NCBI GenBank assembly: GCA_040216555.1 | Contig: JAVJOW010000010.1 | Location: 77,024 to 141,023, forward strand | DNA: 64,000 nucleotides | Direction of reading: 5' to 3' | DNA from: Arenibacter sp040216555 | Lineage (GTDB): Bacteria > Bacteroidota > Bacteroidia > Flavobacteriales > Flavobacteriaceae | Shown: positions 51,562-60,574 of the stretch, one piece after another | Numbering within the stretch: the first letter of the stretch is position 1 | How the letters are laid out: each line of letters begins with the position of its first letter | The notes under the pieces: model-generated | Told to the model about the DNA's origin: nothing | Databases searched by the model: none | Seen by the model: the letters and a program-made list of their open reading frames with translations, nothing else | Translations under genes and position numbers: made by a program

Positions 51562-52869
51562 ATGATCTTAGCTACAAGTACAATTGGAACAATACTGATA
51601 ACGGTAGTTGCTTTTTTAATACTATTGTTATTATTGGTGGCATTATTACTGTTTACCAAAGAAAAATTATCTCCTTCAGGGCCTGTAACCATTACCATTA
51701 ATGGGGAAAAGAAAATTGAAGTAAGTTCAGGGGGGTCTTTATTGTCCACTTTGGGAAACCAGAAAATATTTCTTCCTTCTGCGTGCGGAGGTGGAGGAAC
51801 CTGTATTCAGTGCGAATGTCATGTTCTTTCCGGTGGTGGAGAAGCACTTCCTACAGAAACGCCACATTTTTCCAAAAAGGAATTGAACCATGGCGCTCGT
51901 TTGGCCTGCCAAGTGAAGGTGAAACAGGATATGGAAATTACCATTCCTGAAGAAGTTTTTGGAATTAAGAAATGGCATGGAACCGTGGTACGTAATTATA
52001 ACGTGGCTTCATTTATTAAGGAATTTGTAGTTGAAATTCCTGAAGATATGGGGTATAAGGCCGGTGGATATATTCAGATCGAGATTCCTCCATGTGAGGT
52101 GAAATTCTCTGAAATGGATATCACTGCGCATCCTGAGGAGCACGAAACCCCTGATAAGTTTCAGGCAGAGTGGGATAAGTTTAATTTATGGCCTTTGGTC
52201 ATGAAAAACCCGGAAACAGTGGAAAGAGCCTATTCTATGGCTTCCTATCCGGCTGAAGGAAGGGAGATTATGTTGAACGTTCGTATTGCCACTCCACCCT
52301 GGGATAGGGCAAAAAATGGATGGATGGATGTTAATCCTGGGATTGCATCTTCCTATATCTTCAATTTGAAAAAAGGAGATCCTGTTGTAATTTCCGGACC
52401 TTACGGCGAGTTCTTTATCAACGAATCCGATTCTGAGATGTTGTATGTTGGTGGTGGTGCAGGAATGGCTCCAATGCGTTCACATCTCTATCACTTGTTC
52501 AACACTTTGAAGACCAAAAGAAAAGTTACCTATTGGTATGGAGGTAGGTCTAAGCGTGAATTGTTTTATTTGGAACATTTTTACAGACTTGAAAAGGAAT
52601 TTCCAAACTTTAAATTCTATTTGGCTCTATCTGAACCCTTACCAGAGGATAACTGGAAAGTGAAGGAGAATATTGATGCACCAGGTGACGGTTTCGTTGG
52701 GTTTATACACAATTGTGTAATAGAAAATTATTTGAACCATCACGAATCGCCGGAAGATATAGAACTATACTTCTGTGGACCGCCGTTGATGAACAAGGCA
52801 GTTCAAAAAATGGGAGAAGATTTCGGTATCCCTGATGAGCACATTAGATTTGATGATTTTGGAGGTTAA
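51562..52869 (+). CDS. nqrF: Na+-translocating NADH:quinone reductase subunit F
   Basis: 435 residues: an N-terminal membrane helix (about 8-31), a plant-type 2Fe-2S ferredoxin domain with SACGGGGTCIQCECHV (Cys75, Cys81, Cys84) and Cys116, then a ferredoxin-NADP reductase-like module with FAD motif RAYSMASYPAEG and NADH motif YVGGGAGMAPMRSHL. It takes electrons from NADH into the complex. Last gene of the nqr operon, followed by a strong terminator at 52913. Confidence 0.96.
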   Translation: MILATSTIGTILITVVAFLILLLLLVALLLFTKEKLSPSGPVTITINGEKKIEVSSGGSLLSTLGNQKIFLPSACGGGGTCIQCECHVLSGGGEALPTETPHFSKKELNHGARLACQVKVKQDMEITIPEEVFGIKKWHGTVVRNYNVASFIKEFVVEIPEDMGYKAGGYIQIEIPPCEVKFSEMDITAHPEEHETPDKFQAEWDKFNLWPLVMKNPETVERAYSMASYPAEGREIMLNVRIATPPWDRAKNGWMDVNPGIASSYIFNLKKGDPVVISGPYGEFFINESDSEMLYVGGGAGMAPMRSHLYHLFNTLKTKRKVTYWYGGRSKRELFYLEHFYRLEKEFPNFKFYLALSEPLPEDNWKVKENIDAPGDGFVGFIHNCVIENYLNHHESPEDIELYFCGPPLMNKAVQKMGEDFGIPDEHIRFDDFGG

Positions 52870-52912
52870 ATCATAACCTTCTGGATTTCCAAGACCTTGA
52901 TGGTCTAATTAT

Positions 52913-52953
52913 AGACCTGTCAGGTTTTCAAAACCTGACAGGTCTTTTTTTTG
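52913..52953 (+). terminator. strong intrinsic terminator after nqrF
   Basis: A perfect 16-bp inverted repeat, AGACCTGTCAGGTTTT (52913-52928) and AAAACCTGACAGGTCT (52930-52945), followed by a T-run to about 52952. It lies about 45 bp after the nqrF stop. This sequence type is a common hairpin in Flavobacteriaceae genomes (recalled, not searched). Confidence 0.9.
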
Positions 52954-53010
52954 TAAACAATGTTATGGGATTGACAGGATTAATTTTTGGCTTAGGAATA
53001 TAAAGTTTAG

Positions 53011-53373
53011 ATGATGAGTACACCTTTAACGGAACAGGAATTGCACAATTTGGCCATGAATATTGTTGGGAAACAATTGGAAGCCGAGGGATTCGAGTTT
53101 ATGGGGGTTAATAGTAAACCCAAAAGGAACCCTCAATTTGTCTGTCTCAAGGATAAGAAATTATTTTTTATTGTGGTACGCAGTGTTCTGCATCCTCAGG
53201 ATCCAAGGGAATACGATATGCCACTAATGCAGAAAATTAAAGATCATGCCCTTGCCCAAAACGGGGAGGCCTATTATGCCGGTGTTGGTCTGTACAATGC
53301 AGAGGATAGGAATCTACCGGTTTATCTTAATGAAGCTTATATATTGGAGTATGATGGACTTATTAAAATATAG
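53011..53373 (+). CDS. small conserved protein between nqrF and apbE, unknown
   Basis: 120 residues, soluble, no signal peptide or membrane helix. It starts MMSTPLTEQELHNLAMNIVGKQLEAEGFEF, here given from its first part, and includes NPQFVCLKDKKLFFIVVRSV and AYYAGVGLYNAEDRNLPVYLNEAY. Homologues in other Flavobacteriaceae sit in the same place and are often mislabelled NQR subunit F (recalled). It has no iron-sulfur or flavin motif and is not NqrF. The apbE start lies inside its 3' end, so the two are translationally coupled. A link to Nqr maturation is suggested by place only. Confidence 0.85.
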   Translation: MMSTPLTEQELHNLAMNIVGKQLEAEGFEFMGVNSKPKRNPQFVCLKDKKLFFIVVRSVLHPQDPREYDMPLMQKIKDHALAQNGEAYYAGVGLYNAEDRNLPVYLNEAYILEYDGLIKI

Positions 53374-54382
53374 TAGCATCCGTTTAGGATTATTCTTTTT
53401 AATCCTGGTTTTCACGGGATGTAGGACCAAAGAGTCCAAATTGGTAAAGAATATAAGTTCTGGATCAGCCTTGGGAACTACCTACCACATTACATATTTG
53501 GCAGGGAAGGAATTGAATTTTGAAAAGGATATTGATTCCCTTTTCCAAGTTTTAAATCAATCGATGTCCACCTATATTCCTAACTCCGATATCTCAAGAA
53601 TAAATGCAGGGGATTCCACTATTGTGGTCGACGATATGTTTAGGGAGGTTTTTGAACTTTCCGGAAAGGTTTATGAAGCCACAAATGGTTATTTTGATCC
53701 TACCGTTGGCGTTTTGGTTAACGCCTGGGGTTTCGGACCGGGAACAGCGTTGAAAATGGATAGTATAAAGGTAGATAGCCTCTTGGATTACGTGGGGTTT
53801 AACAAAGTGGCCATTAATTCGGAAAATATAATCAAAAAGGCAGATCCGGCCATATATTTCGATTTTAATGCGATAGCCAAGGGATATGCGGTAGACCGCC
53901 TGGCGGTTTTGCTGAGGAATAAAGGCATTACCGATTTCTTAATTGAAGTAGGGGGGGAGTTGGTGGCCCAAGGGGAAAACAGGATCAAGGAGAAAAGATG
54001 GGTAGTGGCCATTGATGATCCTATGATGGAGGAAAGCAGAACTTACAAGAGAACCTTGTATATGAAAGATGTTGCCATGGCATCCTCAGGAAATTATAGA
54101 AAATTTAAAATTGATCCCGAAACGGGTGCCAAATATGTCCATACCATAGATCCCAAAACTGGTTATACCAAGAGTTCAAATATCTTGGCGGCAAGTGTAC
54201 TGGCGAGCAATTGTGCCACTGCAGATGCATTTGCCACCTCTTTTATGGCCATGGATTTGGAGAAAACAAAGACAATATTGGCCAAACACAAAGAATTGGA
54301 AGGCTATATAATCTATTTGGATCCAGAAGGGAATGTTTTGGAATATATGACCAACGGATTCAAGGAGAATATTCTGGAGTAA
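53351..54382 (+). CDS. apbE: FAD:protein FMN transferase lipoprotein
   Basis: The start at 53351 gives a lipoprotein (LFFLILVFTGC); the longer open frame runs through the previous gene. The 343-residue protein has the ApbE core: SSGSALGTTYHITYLAG, ISRINAGDS, GYFDPTVGVLVNAWGFGPG, FDFNAIAKGYAVDRLA, IEVGGELVAQG, ASSGNYRKF, HTIDPKTGYTKSSNI and ATADAFATSFMAM. ApbE transfers FMN from FAD to a threonine of exported proteins, including NqrB and NqrC, using magnesium. It overlaps the preceding small gene by 23 bp and lies near the nqr operon, so its main clients are very likely the NQR subunits. Confidence 0.95.
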   Translation: MMDLLKYSSIRLGLFFLILVFTGCRTKESKLVKNISSGSALGTTYHITYLAGKELNFEKDIDSLFQVLNQSMSTYIPNSDISRINAGDSTIVVDDMFREVFELSGKVYEATNGYFDPTVGVLVNAWGFGPGTALKMDSIKVDSLLDYVGFNKVAINSENIIKKADPAIYFDFNAIAKGYAVDRLAVLLRNKGITDFLIEVGGELVAQGENRIKEKRWVVAIDDPMMEESRTYKRTLYMKDVAMASSGNYRKFKIDPETGAKYVHTIDPKTGYTKSSNILAASVLASNCATADAFATSFMAMDLEKTKTILAKHKELEGYIIYLDPEGNVLEYMTNGFKENILE

Positions 54383-55147
54383 TTATTTGGATACCAGGGG
54401 AATAATCTCTCCTTTTGCCAAGCGATAATTGTCCACTTCGGTATCGGATAGCTCTTTGGTGTAATCTACTTCCTCTACCTTAAAGCCTATAGATCTTAGC
54501 TTGGTAAAATAATCCCGTCCATAAATACGGACATGGTCGTACTGTCCAAATATTTTTGCCCTTTCCTTTTTGTCCGTAATACTATTATCCTCGTAGGTAT
54601 CGGCCCTGTTGAGGTCTTGTGGAATTTGAAAAACGCCCCATCCTCCAGGTTTTAGTACCCTGTACAATTCTTGCATTGCCTTGGTGTCATCCGGAATGTG
54701 TTCCAGAACATGGTTACAAAATATAACGTCAAAGGAATTTTCGTTGAAGGGCAGGTTGCATATATCAGCTTTTACATCCGCCAGGGGCGAATTAAGATCG
54801 GTGGTAATATAGTCTAGGTTTTCTTGGTTTCTAAACTTTTTGTAAAAGGCCTGTTCGGGAGCAAAATGTAATACTTTGAGATTATCCGTAAAAAAATTGG
54901 TCTCATTTTTTAAATAAAGCCACAATAATCGGTGCCGTTCCAAGGATAGGGTAGAGGGCGATAACACATTTTCCCTAGGATGTTCGTAGCCGTAGGGCAG
55001 AAAGCTTTTGAATTTTTTTCCATCTATGGGGTCGGTGAAACGATCGCCCCGCATGCTAAGTGCCATAAAGGGACGCACCCAATAACTTAGTTTAATAAGA
55101 ATTGGTCTGGGGATGGTATTTAAGATGTATTTAAATAATTTTTTCAA
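54383..55147 (-). CDS. class I SAM-dependent methyltransferase
   Basis: 254 residues starting at TTG (55147); no ATG lies upstream in frame and the next internal methionine would remove conserved sequence. SAM-binding motifs are KVLHFAPEQAFYKKF, the acidic DLNSPLADVKADICNLPF, and FDVIFCNHVLEHIPDDTKAMQELYRVLKPGG. Members of this group methylate small molecules or lipids; the substrate is unknown. The stop adjoins the apbE stop, so the genes are convergent with no space between. Confidence 0.85.
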   Translation of the reverse strand: MKKLFKYILNTIPRPILIKLSYWVRPFMALSMRGDRFTDPIDGKKFKSFLPYGYEHPRENVLSPSTLSLERHRLLWLYLKNETNFFTDNLKVLHFAPEQAFYKKFRNQENLDYITTDLNSPLADVKADICNLPFNENSFDVIFCNHVLEHIPDDTKAMQELYRVLKPGGWGVFQIPQDLNRADTYEDNSITDKKERAKIFGQYDHVRIYGRDYFTKLRSIGFKVEEVDYTKELSDTEVDNYRLAKGEIIPLVSK

Positions 55148-55317
55148 AGTGCTTTACTGGATTGACCTTAGAAATAAAGGAAATTCACCAAGAGTTCTCA
55201 AGACGTAATTTTTAATGGCTTTAAAAATAAATGGTGCGGTTGCAAACGTTAATCTAGAAAATTGGAAAAGCTATTAAATCTTAAAACAGTAGACAAGTAA
55301 GCAAAACCACCTTAATG

Positions 55318-56136
55318 TCATAGTACCAATGCCTTTTGACGAAACTCCAATTCCTCGTCACTTTGTATCCCCAATGCCTCATAAATATAGGCAAAGGTGG
55401 ATAATATTTCGGGCTTACCATCTATGATGGCAACATCATGCTCAAAATGTGCGCTAGGTTTATTATCTGCCGTTAGAATGGTCCAACCATCCTTCAATTG
55501 TTTTATTCTTCTGGTTCCTAGATTAATCATGGGCTCTATGGCCACTACCATACCTTCCACAAATTTCTTTCCCCTTCCACGTTTGCCATAGTTGGGCATT
55601 TCTGGGTCTTCGTGCATTTCCCTTCCCAATCCATGACCCACCAATTCCCTTACCACGCCATAACCCCGGCTTTCGGTATATTGCTGAATGGCATAACCTA
55701 CATCTCCTACACGATTTCCAACCTTAAATTCGCGAATCCCAACATATAAGGATTCTTTGGTGACCTGTAACAGTTTTTTTGTTTCGGCATCAACTTCCCC
55801 CACCTCAAAGGTGTAGGCATGATCCCCATGAAATCCGTTTTTAAAGGCTCCACAATCTATAGAGATAATATCACCTTCAACCAAGGGAGTGTTGTTGGGA
55901 ATTCCATGTACCACTTGGGCATTGGGACTCATGCACAAGGAATTGGGAAAATCGTACAATCCCAAGAAGCCAGGAACTGCGCCGTGATCCCTTATGAATG
56001 TTTCGGCCATGCCGTCCAACTGTAAGGTGGTAACCCCAGGCTTTACTTCACTGGCCAACATTCCCAAGGTTTTGCTCACGATCAATGCACTTTCGCGCAT
56101 TAATTCTATCTCTTCTAAAGTCTTGATCTTAATCAT
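55318..56136 (-). CDS. map: type I methionine aminopeptidase
   Basis: The ATG at 56136 is preferred over a TTG nine bases upstream. 272 residues, the usual Map type I length. The metal site residues are visible: IISIDCGAFKNGFHGDHAYTF (two Asp), VGHGLGREMHEDP (His), and GMVVAIEPMINLG plus HFEHDVAI (two Glu sites). It removes the initiator methionine from new proteins and is usually essential. Neighbours are unrelated: a methyltransferase 170 bp downstream and gpmI 76 bp upstream. Confidence 0.96.
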   Translation of the reverse strand: MIKIKTLEEIELMRESALIVSKTLGMLASEVKPGVTTLQLDGMAETFIRDHGAVPGFLGLYDFPNSLCMSPNAQVVHGIPNNTPLVEGDIISIDCGAFKNGFHGDHAYTFEVGEVDAETKKLLQVTKESLYVGIREFKVGNRVGDVGYAIQQYTESRGYGVVRELVGHGLGREMHEDPEMPNYGKRGRGKKFVEGMVVAIEPMINLGTRRIKQLKDGWTILTADNKPSAHFEHDVAIIDGKPEILSTFAYIYEALGIQSDEELEFRQKALVL

Positions 56137-56212
56137 AGAATGCAAAGGTAAAACAATACTTTTAAAACTGCACGTTTGCAGGTATTTGCAAATTCATGGA
56201 AAGGTAAAACAG

Positions 56213-57730
56213 CTATACCAAGGATTTTCTTGTCATCAAGGCTGGTTGCGGAACACCCATAAGCTTTAGAATGGTTGGTGCTATGTCACCTAAAACTCCA
56301 TCTCTTATACTCTTCAAATCCTTATCTACCAAAATCAAGGGTACTGGATTGGTAGTATGTGCCGTATTAGGGCTACCGTCCGGATTTATCATGGTCTCGC
56401 AATTTCCGTGGTCGGCAATGACCAAAGTAGTATATCCATTTTCCAGAGCGACGTTAATAACGGACTCCGCACAACTATCCACAGTCTCACAGGCCTTTAT
56501 TGCAGCTTGCATATCCCCGGTATGGCCAACCATATCCGGGTTGGCAAAATTGAGACACACAAAATCTACTTCTCCTTTTTTTAATTCGGGAATTATGGCA
56601 TCCCTTATCTCGTAGGCGCTCATCTCCGGCTTTAAATCATAGGTAGCTACCTTGGGTGACGGACATAGAATTCGCTCTTCCCCCTCAAAAGGAATTTCCC
56701 TGCCACCGTTGAAGAAGAAGGTAACATGTGGATATTTTTCGGTCTCCGCAATCCTAATCTGTTTTTTATGGGCTTTGGCCAAGGTTTCTCCCAAGGTTTC
56801 GCTAATATTATCCTTATCATAAACCACCTTCACTCCCTTATAGGAATCATCGTAGTTGGTCATGGTTACATAATAGAGGTCCAATTTGTGCATGTTGAGC
56901 TCGTGCATGTCTTCCTGACTTAGCACTTGGGTAAGCTCCCTACCACGGTCTGTCCTAAAATTGAAAAAAATAACCACATCACCATTTTTAATTAGGGATA
57001 AAGGGGCTCCCTTATCATCGGTTACCAATAAAGGTTTTAGGAATTCATCCGTTATACCGGATTCGTAGCTGGCCAATATGGCTTCTTCAGCATTGTTTGT
57101 TTTTTGGCCCTCACCATTCACCAATAGGTCATAGGCCAATTTTACCCTTTCCCATCTTTTATCCCTGTCCATGGCATAATACCGGCCAATAATACTGGCC
57201 AGCTTTGCATTCTTATCAGAACAATAATTATTTAATGCTTCTACATATCCTATTCCACTTTTAGGGTCTACGTCCCTACCATCGGTAAAGGCATGGATAT
57301 ACGTGTTTTTAAGGCCATAACTTTCACTGGCATCAATAAGTCCTCTTAGGTGCGAGGTGTGGCTATGCACGCCCCCATCACTTAACAATCCTAAAAAATG
57401 GACCGGTTTGTTATTATTTTTGGCATAAAGCAGTGCATCTTTTAACACCTGCTCGTCTTTTAAGGTATCCTGATCAATAGCCAGGTTTATTTTTGCCAAA
57501 TCCTGGTATACAATTCGGCCGGCCCCAAGGTTCATATGGCCTACCTCACTATTGCCCATTTGTCCTTCCGGTAAACCTACATTCATTCCATCGGTCAATA
57601 GATTGGAATTGGCGTATTTGGTGTAAAGAGAGTCTATAAAAGGTGTGTTGGCATTTTCTATGGCGGAGACCTTGGGGTCTGGGGACTTGCCCCATCCATC
57701 CAAGATCATCAAAATTACTTTCTTGTTCAT
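56213..57730 (-). CDS. gpmI: 2,3-bisphosphoglycerate-independent phosphoglycerate mutase
   Basis: 505 residues, the standard length. The alkaline-phosphatase-like site has LMILDGWG (Asp11), GNSEVGHMNLGAGR with catalytic Ser61, and ADHGNCETM near the C-terminus. It interconverts 3- and 2-phosphoglycerate in glycolysis and gluconeogenesis, needs manganese, and acts in the cytoplasm. It lies upstream of map on the same strand and could share its transcript, with 76 bp between. Confidence 0.96.
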   Translation of the reverse strand: MNKKVILMILDGWGKSPDPKVSAIENANTPFIDSLYTKYANSNLLTDGMNVGLPEGQMGNSEVGHMNLGAGRIVYQDLAKINLAIDQDTLKDEQVLKDALLYAKNNNKPVHFLGLLSDGGVHSHTSHLRGLIDASESYGLKNTYIHAFTDGRDVDPKSGIGYVEALNNYCSDKNAKLASIIGRYYAMDRDKRWERVKLAYDLLVNGEGQKTNNAEEAILASYESGITDEFLKPLLVTDDKGAPLSLIKNGDVVIFFNFRTDRGRELTQVLSQEDMHELNMHKLDLYYVTMTNYDDSYKGVKVVYDKDNISETLGETLAKAHKKQIRIAETEKYPHVTFFFNGGREIPFEGEERILCPSPKVATYDLKPEMSAYEIRDAIIPELKKGEVDFVCLNFANPDMVGHTGDMQAAIKACETVDSCAESVINVALENGYTTLVIADHGNCETMINPDGSPNTAHTTNPVPLILVDKDLKSIRDGVLGDIAPTILKLMGVPQPALMTRKSLV

Positions 57731-57956
57731 GTTATGTTTGTTGTTGGTGTCAAAAATAAAACTATTGTATATGGATTGCTAGAATTTGGGGCAGCTTTTT
57801 CGAAAATTTTAAATCCCTAGAAGGATTTTTTTCAGATGAAAGGGTAAAAGATGGATTTTTGTTAAAATTTTGTTATTTAAGAGGGAAAAGTGAAACAAAT
57901 TTAACGGAATAGAGTCTGTTAGGGTAATCAATAATCACTAATTAATCTTATTCATC

Positions 57957-58355
57957 ATGAGAAAAACAATTTTAACAGTCGCCATGGCATTATTGTTTAT
58001 GGTTACAGGCGTTCGTGCCGAGAGTAGTAATAACATTTACAATCAAAATGAATCGGTATTAATGGTTAAGCCAGGAGATTTAAGCTCATTCTGCAAGGCT
58101 ATTGTAGAAGGGGATTTGGAAACCGTTAAGCGACTAATTGAGTTAGGGGAAGATGTTAATCAAAAATCTTTGGGAAAAACACCAGCCATTTTTGCTGCAC
58201 GTTACAACAAAGTTGAAATTTTGGAGCTCCTTATTGCCAATGGTGCGGATCTTAAAATTAGGTGCGACAAAGGTTACAACGCAAAAAAACATGCAGAACT
58301 ATCCAATGCCACTGAGGCCCTGGAAATTATCAACGCTAGTTTACAGAAGAAGTAG
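57957..58355 (+). CDS. small secreted ankyrin-repeat protein
   Basis: 132 residues with a signal peptide (ILTVAMALLFMVTGVRAE). Two to three ankyrin repeats follow, seen as LETVKRLIELGEDVNQKSLGKTP and KVEILELLIANGADLKIRCD with conserved glycine/proline positions, given here in part. Ankyrin repeats bind proteins; a periplasmic role with an unknown partner is likely. A bidirectional terminator lies 20 bp past the stop. Confidence 0.85.
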   Translation: MRKTILTVAMALLFMVTGVRAESSNNIYNQNESVLMVKPGDLSSFCKAIVEGDLETVKRLIELGEDVNQKSLGKTPAIFAARYNKVEILELLIANGADLKIRCDKGYNAKKHAELSNATEALEIINASLQKK

Positions 58356-58374
58356 ATGTTGCGCTTGCTTTAAT

Positions 58375-58411
58375 AAAAAAACCTATCGAAAATTTTCGAT
58401 AGGTTTTTTTA
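58375..58411. terminator. bidirectional intrinsic terminator
   Basis: ACCTATCGAAAA (58381-58392) and TTTTCGATAGGT (58393-58404) form a perfect 12-bp palindrome with A-run on one side and T-run on the other (58375-58380, 58405-58410), so it can end transcripts on both strands. It separates the ankyrin gene from the minus-strand small gene. Confidence 0.85.
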
Positions 58412-58462
58412 TTGCTTCAATTTGCTTTTATAGTGTTCAGGTAAAAGAGCAAATCCAATTGT

Positions 58463-58630
58463 CTAGAATTCAAATCCAGTAAAGGCCCTAAATAATAATG
58501 CATAAAGTGCCATGGATAACATTGCCACACAGAAAACCGAGTAGATCTTTAAAAATACTACCACATATTCTGGTTTACAATTTTCGAATGCCGCTAAATA
58601 AATGTTCTTAAAATGTAATAAAGTTCCCAT
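58463..58630 (-). CDS. 55-residue membrane protein, DUF6747-like
   Basis: An ATG-started 55-codon frame on the minus strand, too short for standard calling. The product begins MGTLLHFKNIYLAAFENCKP and has one or two hydrophobic stretches (VVVFLKIYSVFCVAMLSMAL, ALYALLFRAF in part). The start and length agree with my memory of the DUF6747 family in Flavobacteriaceae, which I cannot check here. It ends next to the bidirectional terminator. Function unknown; probably a small inner-membrane protein. Confidence 0.65.
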   Translation of the reverse strand: MGTLLHFKNIYLAAFENCKPEYVVVFLKIYSVFCVAMLSMALYALLFRAFTGFEF

Positions 58631-58755
58631 ATAGTCTCATTTAAATGATTGTAAATCAAAGCTATAAGGGTTAAATTTGTGCGGGTAATAAGATTTGGTT
58701 CTAGTGCAATATACTAATAATACCTTTAAATACTAATCTAGAAAAAGAAAAATGG

Positions 58756-59523
58756 CTATTGTTGGCCCTTAAATCGGTCAATGGCTTCTTTTATCCGTTC
58801 AATGCGATTTTCGGGGTCTGGATGTGTACTTTGAAATTCTGGTACCCTATTGGGCCCGCCTGCGGCCTTTAATATTTCCATCACCTTGATCATTTCATAG
58901 GGATCGTAACCGGATTGTATCATAAAAAGCACTCCTAACTCATCGCTTTCCAATTCATCGTCGCGACCATTGGTCAATAAGGTATTTTGGCCAATGCTAT
59001 TGACAATTCCACCAGCATCTGCACCCACTGAAGCTCCCATGCTTATCGTCTGCCAAAAGTTGCTGTCCGCAATCCTCTCCGCGGAGTGTCTTCCAATTAC
59101 ATGCCCAATCTCATGTCCCAATACTCCTGCCAGTTGCGCTTCGTTCAATTGTGAGAAGAGGGCATAGGTTACAAATACCGGCCCACCGGGCAGTGCAAAG
59201 GCGTTGATGGTTTGCTCATCTGCCAATAAATGAAAGTCATATTTATATGGTGTTTCCCTAGCAATGCTGTTATTCACCAATTTATTGCCCAACTGATCAA
59301 CAAAAGACTGTAATCGTTCATCAGGATATAGGCCGCCATATTGCTGGGCCACTTCAGGAGCACTTTGCAGGCCAATGGCCACTTCTTGCTCCGTACTCAT
59401 ATTAATATTCTGTACCCTACCAGTATAAGGGTTTTCCTCCTTGTTATTGCAGCGCTGTACAAAAGCAAAGGCCACAATTGCCAAACCTATGAATATCCTA
59501 ATTTTCCAACTACCTCTTCGCAT
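58756..59523 (-). CDS. M48-family metallopeptidase
   Basis: 255 residues, with an N-terminal hydrophobic segment (FIGLAIVAFAFVQRC) that may be a lipoprotein signal, although the lipobox is poor, or a membrane anchor. The zinc motif is LGHEIGHVIGRHSAERIAD (HExxH) with the third ligand in the DELESDELGVLFM segment. M48 enzymes of this periplasmic group (BepA/LoiP-like) take part in quality control of outer-membrane proteins. It lies 27 bp after the M15 peptidase gene on the same strand, so co-transcription is likely. Confidence 0.92.
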   Translation of the reverse strand: MRRGSWKIRIFIGLAIVAFAFVQRCNNKEENPYTGRVQNINMSTEQEVAIGLQSAPEVAQQYGGLYPDERLQSFVDQLGNKLVNNSIARETPYKYDFHLLADEQTINAFALPGGPVFVTYALFSQLNEAQLAGVLGHEIGHVIGRHSAERIADSNFWQTISMGASVGADAGGIVNSIGQNTLLTNGRDDELESDELGVLFMIQSGYDPYEMIKVMEILKAAGGPNRVPEFQSTHPDPENRIERIKEAIDRFKGQQ

Positions 59524-59550
59524 CTGTATTTTTATGGCATAGTGATGAAA

Positions 59551-60285
59551 TTATAGAAGGTCCGGATTTATATCTAAAATATTGTTCTGAATATAGCTTT
59601 TTAGAAATCCTGAAGTGAAATTTTCCTTCCCTATGATGTCTTCCTCCAATAGAAGTTTAAAAATATTCTTTCTTCTAAAGGTCTTTAGCATGGGGATGGA
59701 AATAGGAGCATAGCTATAATGCCATGGTTCATATTTAAATCCCTTTCTTTTGGGATTGTCGGTATATACCAAATAGAAACCATATTTGTTGGCATTGTTG
59801 TCCATCCATTTTTTTAAAAGGGCGAAAGGGCCACCTTCTTCAAATTTTTCTGGTACCAAAACATCTCCTGTGGTTTTTGGATAGCCGTCAATGATGTCTA
59901 TATCGGTTCCCCAATGATGTCTGCTGGTGCCAGGGATAGTAGAATATTCTATAATTTTTTCAATGGCACCCAATTTGGTCATCCCCTTTTCCTCGGTATA
60001 CTGTAGATATTTACGTTCCCAAATACCTTCCTGACGATAAAAATTACGATAGCTGGATACAATTTTTAGATCCATGCCCTCACTATAGGCTGCCCTTTTC
60101 ATCTCTACAAAGGCGTCATGGGCTTCCTTTCTTAGGTTTATATCCTTGCCAAAAAGTTCAATATCCACTTTGCCCATTAATTCGGCTACGGAATATTCTG
60201 TTTCCTGGGATAGAGTAAGGCCCGGAACCAGTGAAAGGGCCAGACCGGTATAGCTACTTTTTTTTATAAAAGATCTTCTTTGCAT
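59551..60285 (-). CDS. M15-family D-alanyl-D-alanine carboxypeptidase, Tat-type signal
   Basis: 244 residues. The start MQRRSFIKKSSYTGLAL matches a twin-arginine signal (RRxFIK). The VanY/M15 zinc site is seen in SSYRNFYRQEG, SRHHWGTDIDI (His and Asp ligands) and EPWHYSY (final His). It trims peptidoglycan stem peptides in the periplasm. The M48 protease gene follows after 27 bp. Tat export of a carboxypeptidase would fit metal insertion before export, but Sec is possible. Confidence 0.9.
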   Translation of the reverse strand: MQRRSFIKKSSYTGLALSLVPGLTLSQETEYSVAELMGKVDIELFGKDINLRKEAHDAFVEMKRAAYSEGMDLKIVSSYRNFYRQEGIWERKYLQYTEEKGMTKLGAIEKIIEYSTIPGTSRHHWGTDIDIIDGYPKTTGDVLVPEKFEEGGPFALLKKWMDNNANKYGFYLVYTDNPKRKGFKYEPWHYSYAPISIPMLKTFRRKNIFKLLLEEDIIGKENFTSGFLKSYIQNNILDINPDLL

Positions 60286-60574
60286 AGGGTACTAATTATT
60301 TAATTATAGGCAATCCAATATATCCAATTACCCCAAAAATACTGCCACGTTTTAAATTATATAGGTATTTATCCATATAATCTTGGATATATGAATAAAA
60401 TATAAACCATAAAGTTACTTAAATTCTATAAGATTAGGTTCCGACCAGAGAGGAATTACTATTACGGGTAGGGGGTGGAAGGTGGTAAGTTTCGTCTGGC
60501 AAGTATTAAATGCTGTTGTATGAACCACAGTAAAAGTAAGTAGTTAATAAAGGGATGGAAGTGTATGATTTAAA

